Notes under the pieces: generated by a model
Databases searched by the model: none
Told to the model about the DNA's origin: nothing
What the model saw: only the letters and a program-made list of their open reading frames with translations
NCBI GenBank assembly: GCA_003280345.1
Contig: QCFB01000012.1
Span: forward strand, 1-54,977
Reading direction: 5' to 3'
DNA from: Prochlorococcus sp. AG-363-A16
GTDB lineage: Bacteria > Cyanobacteriota > Cyanobacteriia > PCC-6307 > Cyanobiaceae
Length of the DNA stretch: 54,977 nucleotides
Position numbers and translations under genes: made by a program
In this document: positions 38,549-46,204 of the stretch, piece by piece
Layout of the letters: every line of letters begins with the position of its first letter
How positions within the stretch are numbered: the first letter of the stretch is position 1

Positions 38549-38602
38549 GTTAATAGATATTTTTATATAGAAATTTGATATTAATTAAAATATAGTATGG
38601 AT

Positions 38603-40171
38603 TCATGAATTTAAAGAGGAGTATATATGAGATTTCCACTTACTGAAACAATCATTCCAATATTTAAAAGTCTTTAATTCATTTGGAGTTCCCCAGCATA
38701 TAAATGATTCAACTTCAAATATAATACAATTATAGTTTAATTTAATAGCATCGTTAATCAATGAGTCGACATAAAATTCATTGTTAACCAAACAATTACG
38801 TTTGATAAGACTATTAGCACAATTTTCATAGACATTCTTATCTCTAAATGTAAATGTACCAATAACTATAGGGTCAATAGAAGGGTCTAACAAAGGCTTT
38901 TTAACTGATACTTTTTTAACTTTAATTCCCTCATGAGATATCCAGCCATACATATGAGGATTTCTTTTTGCTGCAAAATGGCCTTTTTTCATCCAAACAA
39001 TTAGGTCATAATTGGTATTAGAAATGATTTCATTAAATTTTGAAGAATTAAATATTACCGAATGATCACAAGAACTTATAGTTATTGGTCTAGAATCTTT
39101 TATATGTTTAATGCCTTCAAGAACTGATAATGCTTGACCCTTAGGAGTATCTTGTAAGGAGACCAAAGTAGAGTTAGGGTAATAATTATTGAGAGTATTT
39201 TTAAAAACAATATTATTACTAATTTGCTCAGTTGTTATAAATATATAATCTGAGCTTACTGGTAATGATTTTGTTGCTTGGATAAACATTGGTAAAGAAT
39301 TTATATTTATGAGAGGTTTTGGCAAATCATAGCCTTCTTCAGAAAAACGAGAACCTTTGCCAGCCATTGATATAACTGTTGTTCCAATTAGAGATTTATT
39401 TAAAGAGCTACCAAGCATCATCCTACGAAAAATATTAGACCAATAATTATATTCTTCTAAATCCTCTGGTGTACCCCATTGCATAAAATATTCAATTTCA
39501 TAAATACCAATATTTAAGTTATCACTGACCATCAAGTTATACACAAGACTACAATAATATTCACCTTTAATATTAAGATCTTGTCCTATAGCTTTTAGAA
39601 AATAATGCTTGACATAAAAACCTTTAGAAAAATAATAAGTTCCACTAGATGCATATTCATTTAAACGATTGTCTGTAAAAGGTTCCTTCTCCTTAATCTC
39701 TAACATTCTCTTACCTTCCTCCCTCATGTATGCATAGTTAGTATCACCTAATGAATGTGGGTGAAAACCCTTATAGCCAGGAATACACCCATCAAGATTA
39801 TTACTTAATACATAAGATTTAAAATCATTATAGTTCCAATAACATGTAAAATCACAATAATTTATAATGGTTGGTTTATCATCATCTATAAAAGGAAAAG
39901 CTTTGCTAACTGCATATACAGGGCCACGTTTATGAGGTTCAATGGATATTATTAATCCACTAGGACAATATTGCAATAAGATCTCCTTCATATTTGTTGA
40001 GTTAAGATGATTAGAATTACAAATAAATATGAAACTGTCAGTAGAAGAAAATAGATCAATTACATGAGATATAATAGGTTTTCCTTCAACTACTATCAAA
40101 GGTTTTGGTACTGTATATCCAGCCTTACGGAAACGTTCGCCGTAACCAGACATTGGAATAATTACTTGCAT
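38603..40171 (-). CDS. Tandem-duplicated sugar-phosphate nucleotidyltransferase
   Basis: A 522-residue protein made of two complete NTP_transferase (GT-A-like) domains. Domain 1 (about 1-250) begins VIIPMSGYGERFRKAGYTVP and domain 2 (about 263-522) begins TVISMAGKGSRFSEEGYDLP. In both, the G-x-G-x-R and PKPL nucleotide-binding motifs are intact. The metal aspartate recurs at D107 and D369 and the C-terminal WGTP motif at W232 and W493, an offset of 261-262. Both halves thus look active. Each should activate a phosphorylated sugar or polyol with CTP or UTP; the substrates are unknown. It follows the aldolase gene by 11 bases. Confidence 0.8.
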   Translation of the reverse strand: MQVIIPMSGYGERFRKAGYTVPKPLIVVEGKPIISHVIDLFSSTDSFIFICNSNHLNSTNMKEILLQYCPSGLIISIEPHKRGPVYAVSKAFPFIDDDKPTIINYCDFTCYWNYNDFKSYVLSNNLDGCIPGYKGFHPHSLGDTNYAYMREEGKRMLEIKEKEPFTDNRLNEYASSGTYYFSKGFYVKHYFLKAIGQDLNIKGEYYCSLVYNLMVSDNLNIGIYEIEYFMQWGTPEDLEEYNYWSNIFRRMMLGSSLNKSLIGTTVISMAGKGSRFSEEGYDLPKPLININSLPMFIQATKSLPVSSDYIFITTEQISNNIVFKNTLNNYYPNSTLVSLQDTPKGQALSVLEGIKHIKDSRPITISSCDHSVIFNSSKFNEIISNTNYDLIVWMKKGHFAAKRNPHMYGWISHEGIKVKKVSVKKPLLDPSIDPIVIGTFTFRDKNVYENCANSLIKRNCLVNNEFYVDSLINDAIKLNYNCIIFEVESFICWGTPNELKTFKYWNDCFSKWKSHIYSSLNS

Positions 40172-40182
40172 TTTTCTATTTG

Positions 40183-41229
40183 CTATTGGTTAGATTTTGA
40201 AATCTTTATTCTATATAATTCAGCATCCCAGTTACATAAAGCATTGCAATCCTCATTAGAAAGTGTATTTACACAAGATAATGGAGGTATTCTTAGATTA
40301 ATAATGCTTTGAGCCTCTAGCATTGAATGAGTAGATTGTGTACAGTTACTGAAAAGAATAACCCCGACTTCTTTGATTATGGAATATGTAAAATTAATAA
40401 TATCTCCTTTTCTAATTCGCTTAATCGATTCTTGACTATGTATAAGTGGTTTTAATCCACAAAATACTAAATGATCTGGATATAAAGGGTTCATTTTCGC
40501 AAGTTTCATACTCCATGAATCAGTGGCTAATGAGTGAATTTTTAAGGCATCTGGCAAATATGCGTTTATATCATTTTTATTTAATGTCATAATAATTTGT
40601 TCTAGGTTTTTCACATTGGGACTTGTAACATTTCGTTCCTTAGTTTTTAATCTAGATAAGACATTGTTTTGTAAATCAAGGGCCTGATCGATATCGTCGC
40701 CAGCAACAATTAAACCATGGTTTTTTAATATAAATACTTTAGTTAAATTATCATTAATTGATTTGTAAATGACTTTTGATAAAGCTTCTCCTGGTTTAAC
40801 ATAATCTATCCATGTCCAATCAATTCCATCTAGAAGTCTAGAAAAAAGAGCTTTGCTACCTTCCACTACACTTAAAGCTATAACATCTAGTGGATGTGTA
40901 TGCAAAACAAATGAATATGGTATTACTGCATGAAGACCAGTCTCTATTGAAGCCTTTAAATCTGTTTTAATTAGTGGTTTGAACTTCGTTTCAATTTCAG
41001 TTTTTGAAATAATTGAATTGATAATAGGGTCAATTGCTAAGGGAATAAAAATATCATCCATTTTTGAAGAAGCTAAAGATTTTCCTGATGCCTTAATCCA
41101 CATTATTCCATTTTCCTTATAAGAAGTATTACCACCTGACGCCTGAATAAGTTCGAGTTTATTACCTAACAACGAAGAAATGTCCTTAAGCATAGAAATC
41201 GATTTTAAAGTAGAATCTTTCAAGTCCAA
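40183..41229 (-). CDS. Class II aldolase/adducin family protein
   Basis: A 348-residue zinc-dependent aldolase-type protein. The phosphate-binding GGNTSYK lies near residue 32, zinc ligands are H110 and H112 in VLHTHPLD and H171 in LKNHGLIVAG, and a candidate catalytic Glu is E96. Residues after 215 form an extra C-terminal region not present in fuculose-phosphate aldolase. It resembles the aldolase part of RhaD/E-type proteins. As first gene of the operon it may make or split the sugar or polyol phosphate that the nucleotidyltransferase activates; direction and substrate are not known. Confidence 0.75.
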   Translation of the reverse strand: MDLKDSTLKSISMLKDISSLLGNKLELIQASGGNTSYKENGIMWIKASGKSLASSKMDDIFIPLAIDPIINSIISKTEIETKFKPLIKTDLKASIETGLHAVIPYSFVLHTHPLDVIALSVVEGSKALFSRLLDGIDWTWIDYVKPGEALSKVIYKSINDNLTKVFILKNHGLIVAGDDIDQALDLQNNVLSRLKTKERNVTSPNVKNLEQIIMTLNKNDINAYLPDALKIHSLATDSWSMKLAKMNPLYPDHLVFCGLKPLIHSQESIKRIRKGDIINFTYSIIKEVGVILFSNCTQSTHSMLEAQSIINLRIPPLSCVNTLSNEDCNALCNWDAELYRIKISKSNQ

Positions 41230-41489
41230 TAGTTTTATAATAGTAATGAATTATATAGTACCTTAGATTTAATCCTAGACAAATGCAGATAACATAAGCT
41301 ATGGACTTTCTAAAGACCTTTAGAATATTACAATAGAATTATTGCTATATAGAACGATCGTTTTTTTTAATCATATATTGTAAACAAATACTAATATGGT
41401 AAAAGATTTTGAAGTAAAATAAAATTAATACGTTCAGCCAAAAAGCATTGTATGATTAACAGTGAAAATAATTCAAAACTTACATCGAA

Positions 41490-41876
41490 ATGAAAGAAAG
41501 CCTAAACCGTATTTATCCTCTTATTCTTTTAGCAGCAATGCTAGGTGGATGCAAATACATTAAACAAACAACAGATAAATTTACTCCATTACTTCCAAAA
41601 CTTGATACCCAGCAAAAAACAGTCACTCGAAAAAAGCAGGTATCCATTTCATGCGGAAAAGGAAATATTGAAACCTATACAAAAATGGGATGGAAAATTA
41701 TTAGTAAAGAGTCTAAAGAAATTACTTGTAGCTGGAAATCAAAGAAATCCAAACCAGGATGTAATTTAAACTTGGATAAAGGTTGCAGGATTACTGTTCC
41801 AGACAAAGTAGGTCAGCAAGTTATATATTCACTTGAGAAGAAAAAGGTATTGTCTAAATCAGATTTAAGAAAATAA
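41490..41876 (+). CDS. Putative lipoprotein
   Basis: A 128-residue protein with a classical lipobox LGGC (cysteine near residue 21) after a hydrophobic signal (YPLILLAAMLGGC). It should therefore be lipid-anchored in the inner or outer membrane. The mature part contains three further cysteines arranged in ISCGKGN, ITCSWKS and KPGCNLNLDKGC, suggesting disulfides. It is rich in lysine. Family not recognised. Confidence 0.65.
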   Translation: MKESLNRIYPLILLAAMLGGCKYIKQTTDKFTPLLPKLDTQQKTVTRKKQVSISCGKGNIETYTKMGWKIISKESKEITCSWKSKKSKPGCNLNLDKGCRITVPDKVGQQVIYSLEKKKVLSKSDLRK

Positions 41877-41887
41877 TTACAGTATAT

Positions 41888-41904
41888 GCCTATTTAATTT
41901 AGGC
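41888..41904. terminator. Weak hairpin between convergent genes
   Basis: Five-base stem GCCTA/TAGGC with a seven-base loop, followed by TTT on the plus strand. It lies in the 29-base gap between the lipoprotein gene and a convergent minus-strand gene, so it could serve both. The stem is short and the T-run minimal. Confidence 0.3.
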
Positions 41905-41905
41905 T

Positions 41906-42277
41906 TTAAGCCAATGACTTTTGCTTGTTCCACAGCAGAGTTTTAGCCCATTGATTCTTAGGAAGATCATTAATCTTCTCAATGCCTAAATTGGTAAGAG
42001 AGAAAGTTGGGAATCCCTTCTCTGATACTTGATTTATATCAATATTACCTAACTGCCACATCCTAAATAAATATACATCCACAAATAAATTACTTTGCTT
42101 TACATTGTGTATATCGCATAAGTTACTAATACCTGAGAACCAATCAAAAAGTAAGTTCGCCTTTAGATGGTCGCCTTCGCAAAGAAATAGAATTCCCTCA
42201 GCAATGATCATGGTATTCCCTTGAATCAAGGCTGTTCTAACCTTTGAGTTTACAAGGCTGACTTGATCAGAATTCAT
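41906..42277 (-). CDS. Hypothetical soluble protein
   Basis: A 123-residue protein without signal peptide or membrane helix. The body is mixed helix/strand with one cysteine pair (FLCEGDHLK and NLCDIHNVK) and an aromatic cluster (DVYLFRMWQLGN). The segment FSLTNLGIEKINDLPKNQWAKTLLW at the end looks well conserved in composition. No known domain recognised. Confidence 0.5.
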   Translation of the reverse strand: MNSDQVSLVNSKVRTALIQGNTMIIAEGILFLCEGDHLKANLLFDWFSGISNLCDIHNVKQSNLFVDVYLFRMWQLGNIDINQVSEKGFPTFSLTNLGIEKINDLPKNQWAKTLLWNKQKSLA

Positions 42278-42562
42278 AATCCTTGTAGTAATCGACTCAA
42301 AAATATATGAAGCTGCATAAATTGCAAGTACTTATTTTTTGTTAATCAGGAAATTGAGATCTCTAATGAATAAGACAGGGTTCGATCTTAATTTAAATTA
42401 TCTACTCAATCAAAAAGCCCAAAAATGAGGCAAAAACTTCAATCTACTAGTTACCAAATTATACAAAAATTGATCTGGCAACAGTTCTGCAGAAAATCAA
42501 TGTCTATTTGCTTTGATAATGCTTGAACAACCTGCCCGGAGCAACTAGCACAGTAACAACAC

Positions 42563-42585
42563 CCAACTGTCACTGTGACAGTTGG
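42563..42585. repeat. Perfect 10-base inverted repeat with 3-base loop
   Basis: CCAACTGTCA, loop CTG, TGACAGTTGG: a perfect stem of ten pairs. It stands in a 120-base stretch (42541-42660) whose GC content is near one half, well above the surrounding spacers. In an AT-rich genome such a stretch often marks structured RNA. No T-run follows on either strand, so a simple terminator is unlikely. Confidence 0.7.
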
Positions 42586-42696
42586 ATTACAGACCAAGAA
42601 CTGCTGCGAAGTGATGGTGCTGCTAGCACAATATAGAGGTGAGGAGTAGAGGTCCTCTGAAAAGTGGAAACTAGGTAACACTTTTCTTGATCTCAT

Positions 42697-42722
42697 AGGA
42701 AGCTTGCATTTGCATGCTTCCT
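42697..42722. terminator. Hairpin of uncertain role downstream of the Yfr1-like RNA
   Basis: Stem AGGAAGC/GCTTCCT with a 12-base loop TTGCATTTGCAT. No T-run follows on either strand, so it is either a protein-binding or RNA-processing hairpin or part of a longer transcript running on the minus strand. Confidence 0.35.
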
Positions 42723-42741
42723 AAACTCTCAAAAATTCCTA

Positions 42742-42840
42742 ATAAAAAAGGCATTCGCGGGGACTGCGAAAGCCTTTTTTTATCAGAACAATTTGTGTGA
42801 GGAGTAGTTCTGATATTTACTGTCTAGACACGACAGCACT
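42742..42840 (-). ncRNA. yfr1: Yfr1-like small RNA
   Basis: On the minus strand the sequence contains ACTCCTCACAC (42795-42805), the exact unpaired core known for the cyanobacterial sRNA Yfr1. Upstream lies a small hairpin CTGTC/GACAG (about 42821-42837), and downstream the strong terminator hairpin at 42744-42780 with a T-run. The overall order (hairpin, single-stranded core, terminator) is that of Yfr1. An additional 8-base pairing (ATCAGAAC at 42807-42814 read on the minus strand with GTTCTGAT at 42782-42789) would enclose the core in a loop. A TTGACA box lies further upstream (about 42870), but no good -10 box was found. Ends are approximate. Confidence 0.62.
42744..42780 (-). terminator. 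Rho-independent terminator of the Yfr1-like RNA
   Basis: Stem AAAAAAGGC-TTCGC paired with GCGAA-GCCTTTTTT around a GGGGACT loop, with one A/A mismatch. On the minus strand the stem is followed by the T-run (plus-strand AATAAAAAA). The symmetric A and T tracts would let it act on both strands. Confidence 0.75.
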
Positions 42841-42943
42841 GCATAGTCATTAAGTAAAAATACTCTTTTTTTTTGTCAATTTGCAAAATTTCAGATTTTT
42901 AGGCATTAAAGCAAAACTATGGAGAAGAAACTTGTTTAAACGA

Positions 42944-43081
42944 TTAGGCAGCCTTATGCGGGACTTGATAAACCTGGCTTTCTTCTAAGGCTACACGTAA
43001 GGCTTCGGCCAAAGGTGCATTGCTCTTTGCTTTTGAAGAAGCTAAGGCTTCTACAAGGCGAACCTTGCGTTCTTGTTCCAT
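42944..43081 (-). CDS. 45-residue hypothetical protein
   Basis: A short frame (MEQERKVRLVEALASSKAKS, then NAPLAEALRVALEESQVYQV) that is almost wholly helical and charged. Codon-level GC is higher than the flanks, and the frame has a clean ATG start and TAA stop. It begins about 100 bases upstream (in its own direction) of the Yfr1-like promoter region. I do not recognise the family. Confidence 0.55.
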   Translation of the reverse strand: MEQERKVRLVEALASSKAKSNAPLAEALRVALEESQVYQVPHKAA

Positions 43082-43356
43082 TTGTCTCTATGGATTTGAA
43101 CTGAATTTGAGATGTGATATATCTAACGCACCTTAAAGAAGATAGCTAGTCCTCTCAAACATTTATAACCAAAATTCAAGATATCTTTTGAAATAGGCTT
43201 TTGTCAATTCACAGAAGACAAGTTAGTAATTTCAGAAAACAAAGCAAAAAAAATAGATAGTTGTAAATGTCTAATAAATATAGAATTAGATAAATGCTAT
43301 ATGATGAAGAAAAATATAAATAACTGGAAATAGAAGAGTTAGAGGTGCTTATTATT

Positions 43357-43605
43357 TTATTTAGGCAACTTTAATTTGAAGCCCTTATCTAGAAGCTTTT
43401 GATAGGTAAGTCTTGCTTGATATGAAAGGAATTGCTCAAAAACCTCATCATTATGATTGATATTAAACCAATTATTATCATGTTGATTTTTAGAGAACTT
43501 TACATAGTCATCTCCGTTAACCAAAGTCCATTCATGTAAATGGGATAAAGTTTGATTAGGACCAAAATCCCAAGGACAGTTGATAGGATATTTTTCACGT
43601 GGCAT
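43357..43605 (-). CDS. 82-residue hypothetical protein
   Basis: A soluble protein rich in aromatic and polar residues, beginning MPREKYPINCPWDFGPNQTL and containing WTLVNGDDYVKF and FLSYQARLTYQKLLDKG near the end. It has one cysteine and no membrane segment. It is a compact single-domain size. No known family recognised. Confidence 0.5.
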   Translation of the reverse strand: MPREKYPINCPWDFGPNQTLSHLHEWTLVNGDDYVKFSKNQHDNNWFNINHNDEVFEQFLSYQARLTYQKLLDKGFKLKLPK

Positions 43606-43861
43606 AAGCGGTAGCTTATTAAGCGATATAAATCGTTTTAACTCATATTTTATGATTCCGCACTAAAATATCTAAAAATCCAAGAATTAATATTCGATGC
43701 CTAGTAGCTATTGACTATTATGAATAGTGATCTAGCTCAACCTGTGAAGAAAAAAAGGTGGGAAATACAAGATTAATAATACCTTCTTTCTCACATAATG
43801 AGAAAACACCACTTGCGTTCTAAACAATTATCTGGATCATGGGGTATTGATTGGATCTAAA

Positions 43862-44077
43862 ATGGTTGATGAAAGTTGGAAAGAAGAATACAAGGAAATG
43901 AAATTACTTAAGCCGATTCAAGTAAAATTGCTAGATGAAGGAGCAAATAGTCTATCTCAAACCTGGTTACTCAATTCAATGTGGTCTGACTGGAAAGAAC
44001 TAAAAGAAAAGATAGACATGAAAAGAAATACTGATGCAAAGTCAACAAATAAGCAAATAATGGACCCATGGGACTGA
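43862..44077 (+). CDS. Small hypothetical protein
   Basis: A 71-residue protein started at ATG 43862 (MVDESWKEEYKEMKLLKPIQ); the frame is open to TTG 43847. It has a charged helical N-terminus, a Trp-rich middle (SQTWLLNSMWSDWKEL) and ends NKQIMDPWD. It may be an interaction peptide; nothing catalytic is seen. Confidence 0.5.
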   Translation: MVDESWKEEYKEMKLLKPIQVKLLDEGANSLSQTWLLNSMWSDWKELKEKIDMKRNTDAKSTNKQIMDPWD

Positions 44078-44221
44078 GTCAAATTTTTAAACAGCGTAAT
44101 TATATCTTTTATTTGTTCAATTAGAATAAGCCCATTTACTTGGCATAAGGCTCAACAACTCATCATTTATTAATTACTATTACATACATGAATGTCAAGA
44201 AATTCATAAATTATGAGCAGT

Positions 44222-44488
44222 TTATTTAATCTTATTTGACATTCTTGGAATCAGAATCTTCTTAACAAGGTCCGCATTAATAGTTCTGACAATTCCAGTA
44301 TCAACATTTGCAACTTGAAAAAGACTATTAGCAGAAGGGTCTCTGGCTCCTCCAATCACACGCAGAACATGCCCTGCCCACCAATCATCCGAATCTGCAC
44401 TGCAAGTGGCCAAGTCCTCAACAATGATAACGATGTCACCGGGACAAACGAAAAGAAAATCAAAGCCTTCCAAGACAAAAAAATTCAC
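44222..44488 (-). CDS. DUF3104-like protein
   Basis: An 88-residue protein with a core VCPGDIVIIVEDLATCSADS and then WWAGHVLRVIGGARDPSANSLFQVANVDTG and NADLVKKIL. This is the pattern I associate with DUF3104, a small family of marine picocyanobacteria that looks like a single SH3-like beta barrel. The start is uncertain: the first 12 residues are hydrophobic and may be untranslated leader. Function unknown. Confidence 0.65.
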   Translation of the reverse strand: MNFFVLEGFDFLFVCPGDIVIIVEDLATCSADSDDWWAGHVLRVIGGARDPSANSLFQVANVDTGIVRTINADLVKKILIPRMSNKIK

Positions 44489-44687
44489 TGCAGTATAAAT
44501 GTACTATAGCGTATTGGGTAGATTAACGTCAGGTGCGTAACGAAAAGATTGATATTAATGATTTAATAAGTTAAATCTAAAAGGAGCTTATAATAAGCAA
44601 GATATAAATACTCATTAAAAATAGAAAAGATAAGATATAGTTGAATATTTTCATAAGATGTTTAAAGTAAACTAAATAAACATAGGC

Positions 44688-45305
44688 ATGGACGAAAGAC
44701 TTTTTTATCCTGCAACGAAAAGAAACCAAAAGCCTATAGCTGAGGTTCTAAAAAAACACTTACCAAGTAAAGGTATCGTTCTAGAAGTTGCAAGTGGGAG
44801 CGGCGAACATGGAACAAAATTTCAAAAAGATTTTCCAATGGTCACATGGCAAACAAGTGAAAAGGATTATGGATGTAGAAAAAGTATAAGTTCCTGGATA
44901 AGATACGAAGGGTTAGAACAGAAAATGCCAGAGCCATTAAATCTAAGTGTAGAAAAGACACCATGGAATATACCTAGAAATATCTCTAATAATATAGGAG
45001 CAATAGTTTGCATAAATTTATTGCATATCACTCCATGGGAAACTACTTTGAATTTATTGGTAGAAGCTAGTAAAGTATTGACTTTAGGAAGTCCTTTAAT
45101 AATATATGGACCATTTATAATTAAAGGAAGCCAAACTGTTAAAAGCAATCAGATATTTGACAAGTCGTTACGAGAAAGAAATTCTAATTGGGGCTTACGC
45201 GGATTAAATCATGTTATAAATCATGCAAATAAAAATGGTTTTACAAAAAACGATATTATAAATATGCCGGCTAATAACTTAAGTATTATTTTAAAGAAGC
45301 AATAA
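44688..45305 (+). CDS. DUF938 family methyltransferase-like protein
   Basis: A 205-residue Rossmann-fold protein. The N-terminus reads RLFYPATKRNQKPIAEVLKK, followed by the SAM-binding loop VLEVASGSGEHGTKF (motif I), and later INLLHITPWE and GPFIIKGSQT, all as in DUF938. The arginine-rich segment SLRERNSNWGLRG is also typical. Methyl acceptor unknown. It lies in a gene-sparse stretch without an operon partner. Confidence 0.78.
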   Translation: MDERLFYPATKRNQKPIAEVLKKHLPSKGIVLEVASGSGEHGTKFQKDFPMVTWQTSEKDYGCRKSISSWIRYEGLEQKMPEPLNLSVEKTPWNIPRNISNNIGAIVCINLLHITPWETTLNLLVEASKVLTLGSPLIIYGPFIIKGSQTVKSNQIFDKSLRERNSNWGLRGLNHVINHANKNGFTKNDIINMPANNLSIILKKQ

Positions 45306-45342
45306 AGATATTATACAATTAATAATCTTTATAATGTTTATA

Positions 45343-45570
45343 TTAAGTAGAGATCCTTTTTGTTGCTTGCTTCCATAAGAAAATAAGACCTAAAACCATC
45401 ATAGTTGGGTGAAATAGAGTATTAAGTATGCCAACTAAAAACAAAGCCAACAAAATAATTGCTATAGCAACACCGAACATTGCTCCCCAAATCGACCAGT
45501 CAATAGGAGGCTCAATAGCATCTTGACCATCTGAACTAGATGGATGAATTACATCAGGATTAATTGCCAT
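45343..45570 (-). CDS. Small membrane protein
   Basis: A 75-residue protein with one or two membrane helices (about residues 27-48, WGAMFGVAIAIILLALFLVG, and 52-66) and an N-terminal polar part (PDVIHPSSSDGQDAIEPPID) that precedes them. The C-terminal tail is basic (KQATKRIST). It converges on the DUF938 gene. Function unknown. Confidence 0.55.
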   Translation of the reverse strand: MAINPDVIHPSSSDGQDAIEPPIDWSIWGAMFGVAIAIILLALFLVGILNTLFHPTMMVLGLIFLWKQATKRIST

Positions 45571-45689
45571 ATATTCATTCTAGCGTTAAATCTGAAGATG
45601 CAAGGTAGTAGTAAATTTACTAAAAGATAAAATTAAAATAAATAAAATTGATCCTTAAAAGAATGGTAATAGGTCTAGTTCATTAGAAG

Positions 45690-45857
45690 CTATTCATCGC
45701 TGTCATTCATTCGATTGAAATAATTGGCGAAAAGCGCATAGACAGCCCCAAACGCCCATGAAAATGCCAAAATGCCAAGAACTACCAAGGCTATAGAAAT
45801 AGCAGATGCACCAGCATCATTGGGTCCGTAATGAATTGCGTTGTCAAATGAGTCCAT
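45690..45857 (-). CDS. 55-residue single-helix membrane protein
   Basis: MDSFDNAIHYGPNDAGASAIS is followed by a membrane helix (about residues 20-44, IALVVLGILAFSWAFGAVYALF) and an acidic end (NDSDE). The start is ATG 45857. Clean start and stop and higher GC than its flanks support coding. It has the size and layout of photosynthetic accessory peptides, but no family name comes to mind. Confidence 0.6.
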   Translation of the reverse strand: MDSFDNAIHYGPNDAGASAISIALVVLGILAFSWAFGAVYALFANYFNRMNDSDE

Positions 45858-46204
45858 ATGACTATTTAACTATAGAAAGAGAATAAACAAAGACAATGAA
45901 GTTGATCTTAATCAAATAGTTAATTTTTAAAGATTAAACGCATGCAATAGAAAATGATGAAGTATACTAAAGTGAGATAACAGCTAGGAAATATAAAAGA
46001 ATTGAGTTCAATAAAGTATAAAGACTTAAATAAAAAATAATGAAGTAATTAAGTCAATAATGAGTATTAGGAATGCGATTCTCAATATGATATAATATAA
46101 AGTTTACAAATAGGTATAGAATGCCTTTCTGTTAAAATGGAATTAAGCAAAAAAAAAAAGAATTTTGTCTACAAGCATACATATATATAGTTAATTTATA
46201 AATT
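45858..46204. other. AT-rich spacer without recognised features
   Basis: A 347-base stretch between a minus-strand small membrane protein and the GT4 gene. I see no frame longer than about 12 codons, no clear hairpin and no RNA motif. Poly-A and AT-rich runs (around 46149-46161) may belong to the GT4 promoter region. Confidence 0.5.

Larger units (their letters stand above)
42278..42943. other. Gene-poor stretch with RNA-like features
   Basis: This 666-base stretch holds no convincing protein gene. It contains the 10-base inverted repeat, a second copy of the Yfr1 core (42639-42647), an unassigned hairpin and the Yfr1-like RNA. A Cys-rich frame at 42451-42696 (minus) overlaps the structured part and is treated as doubtful. 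The first 180 bases are AT-rich spacer. Confidence 0.5.
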
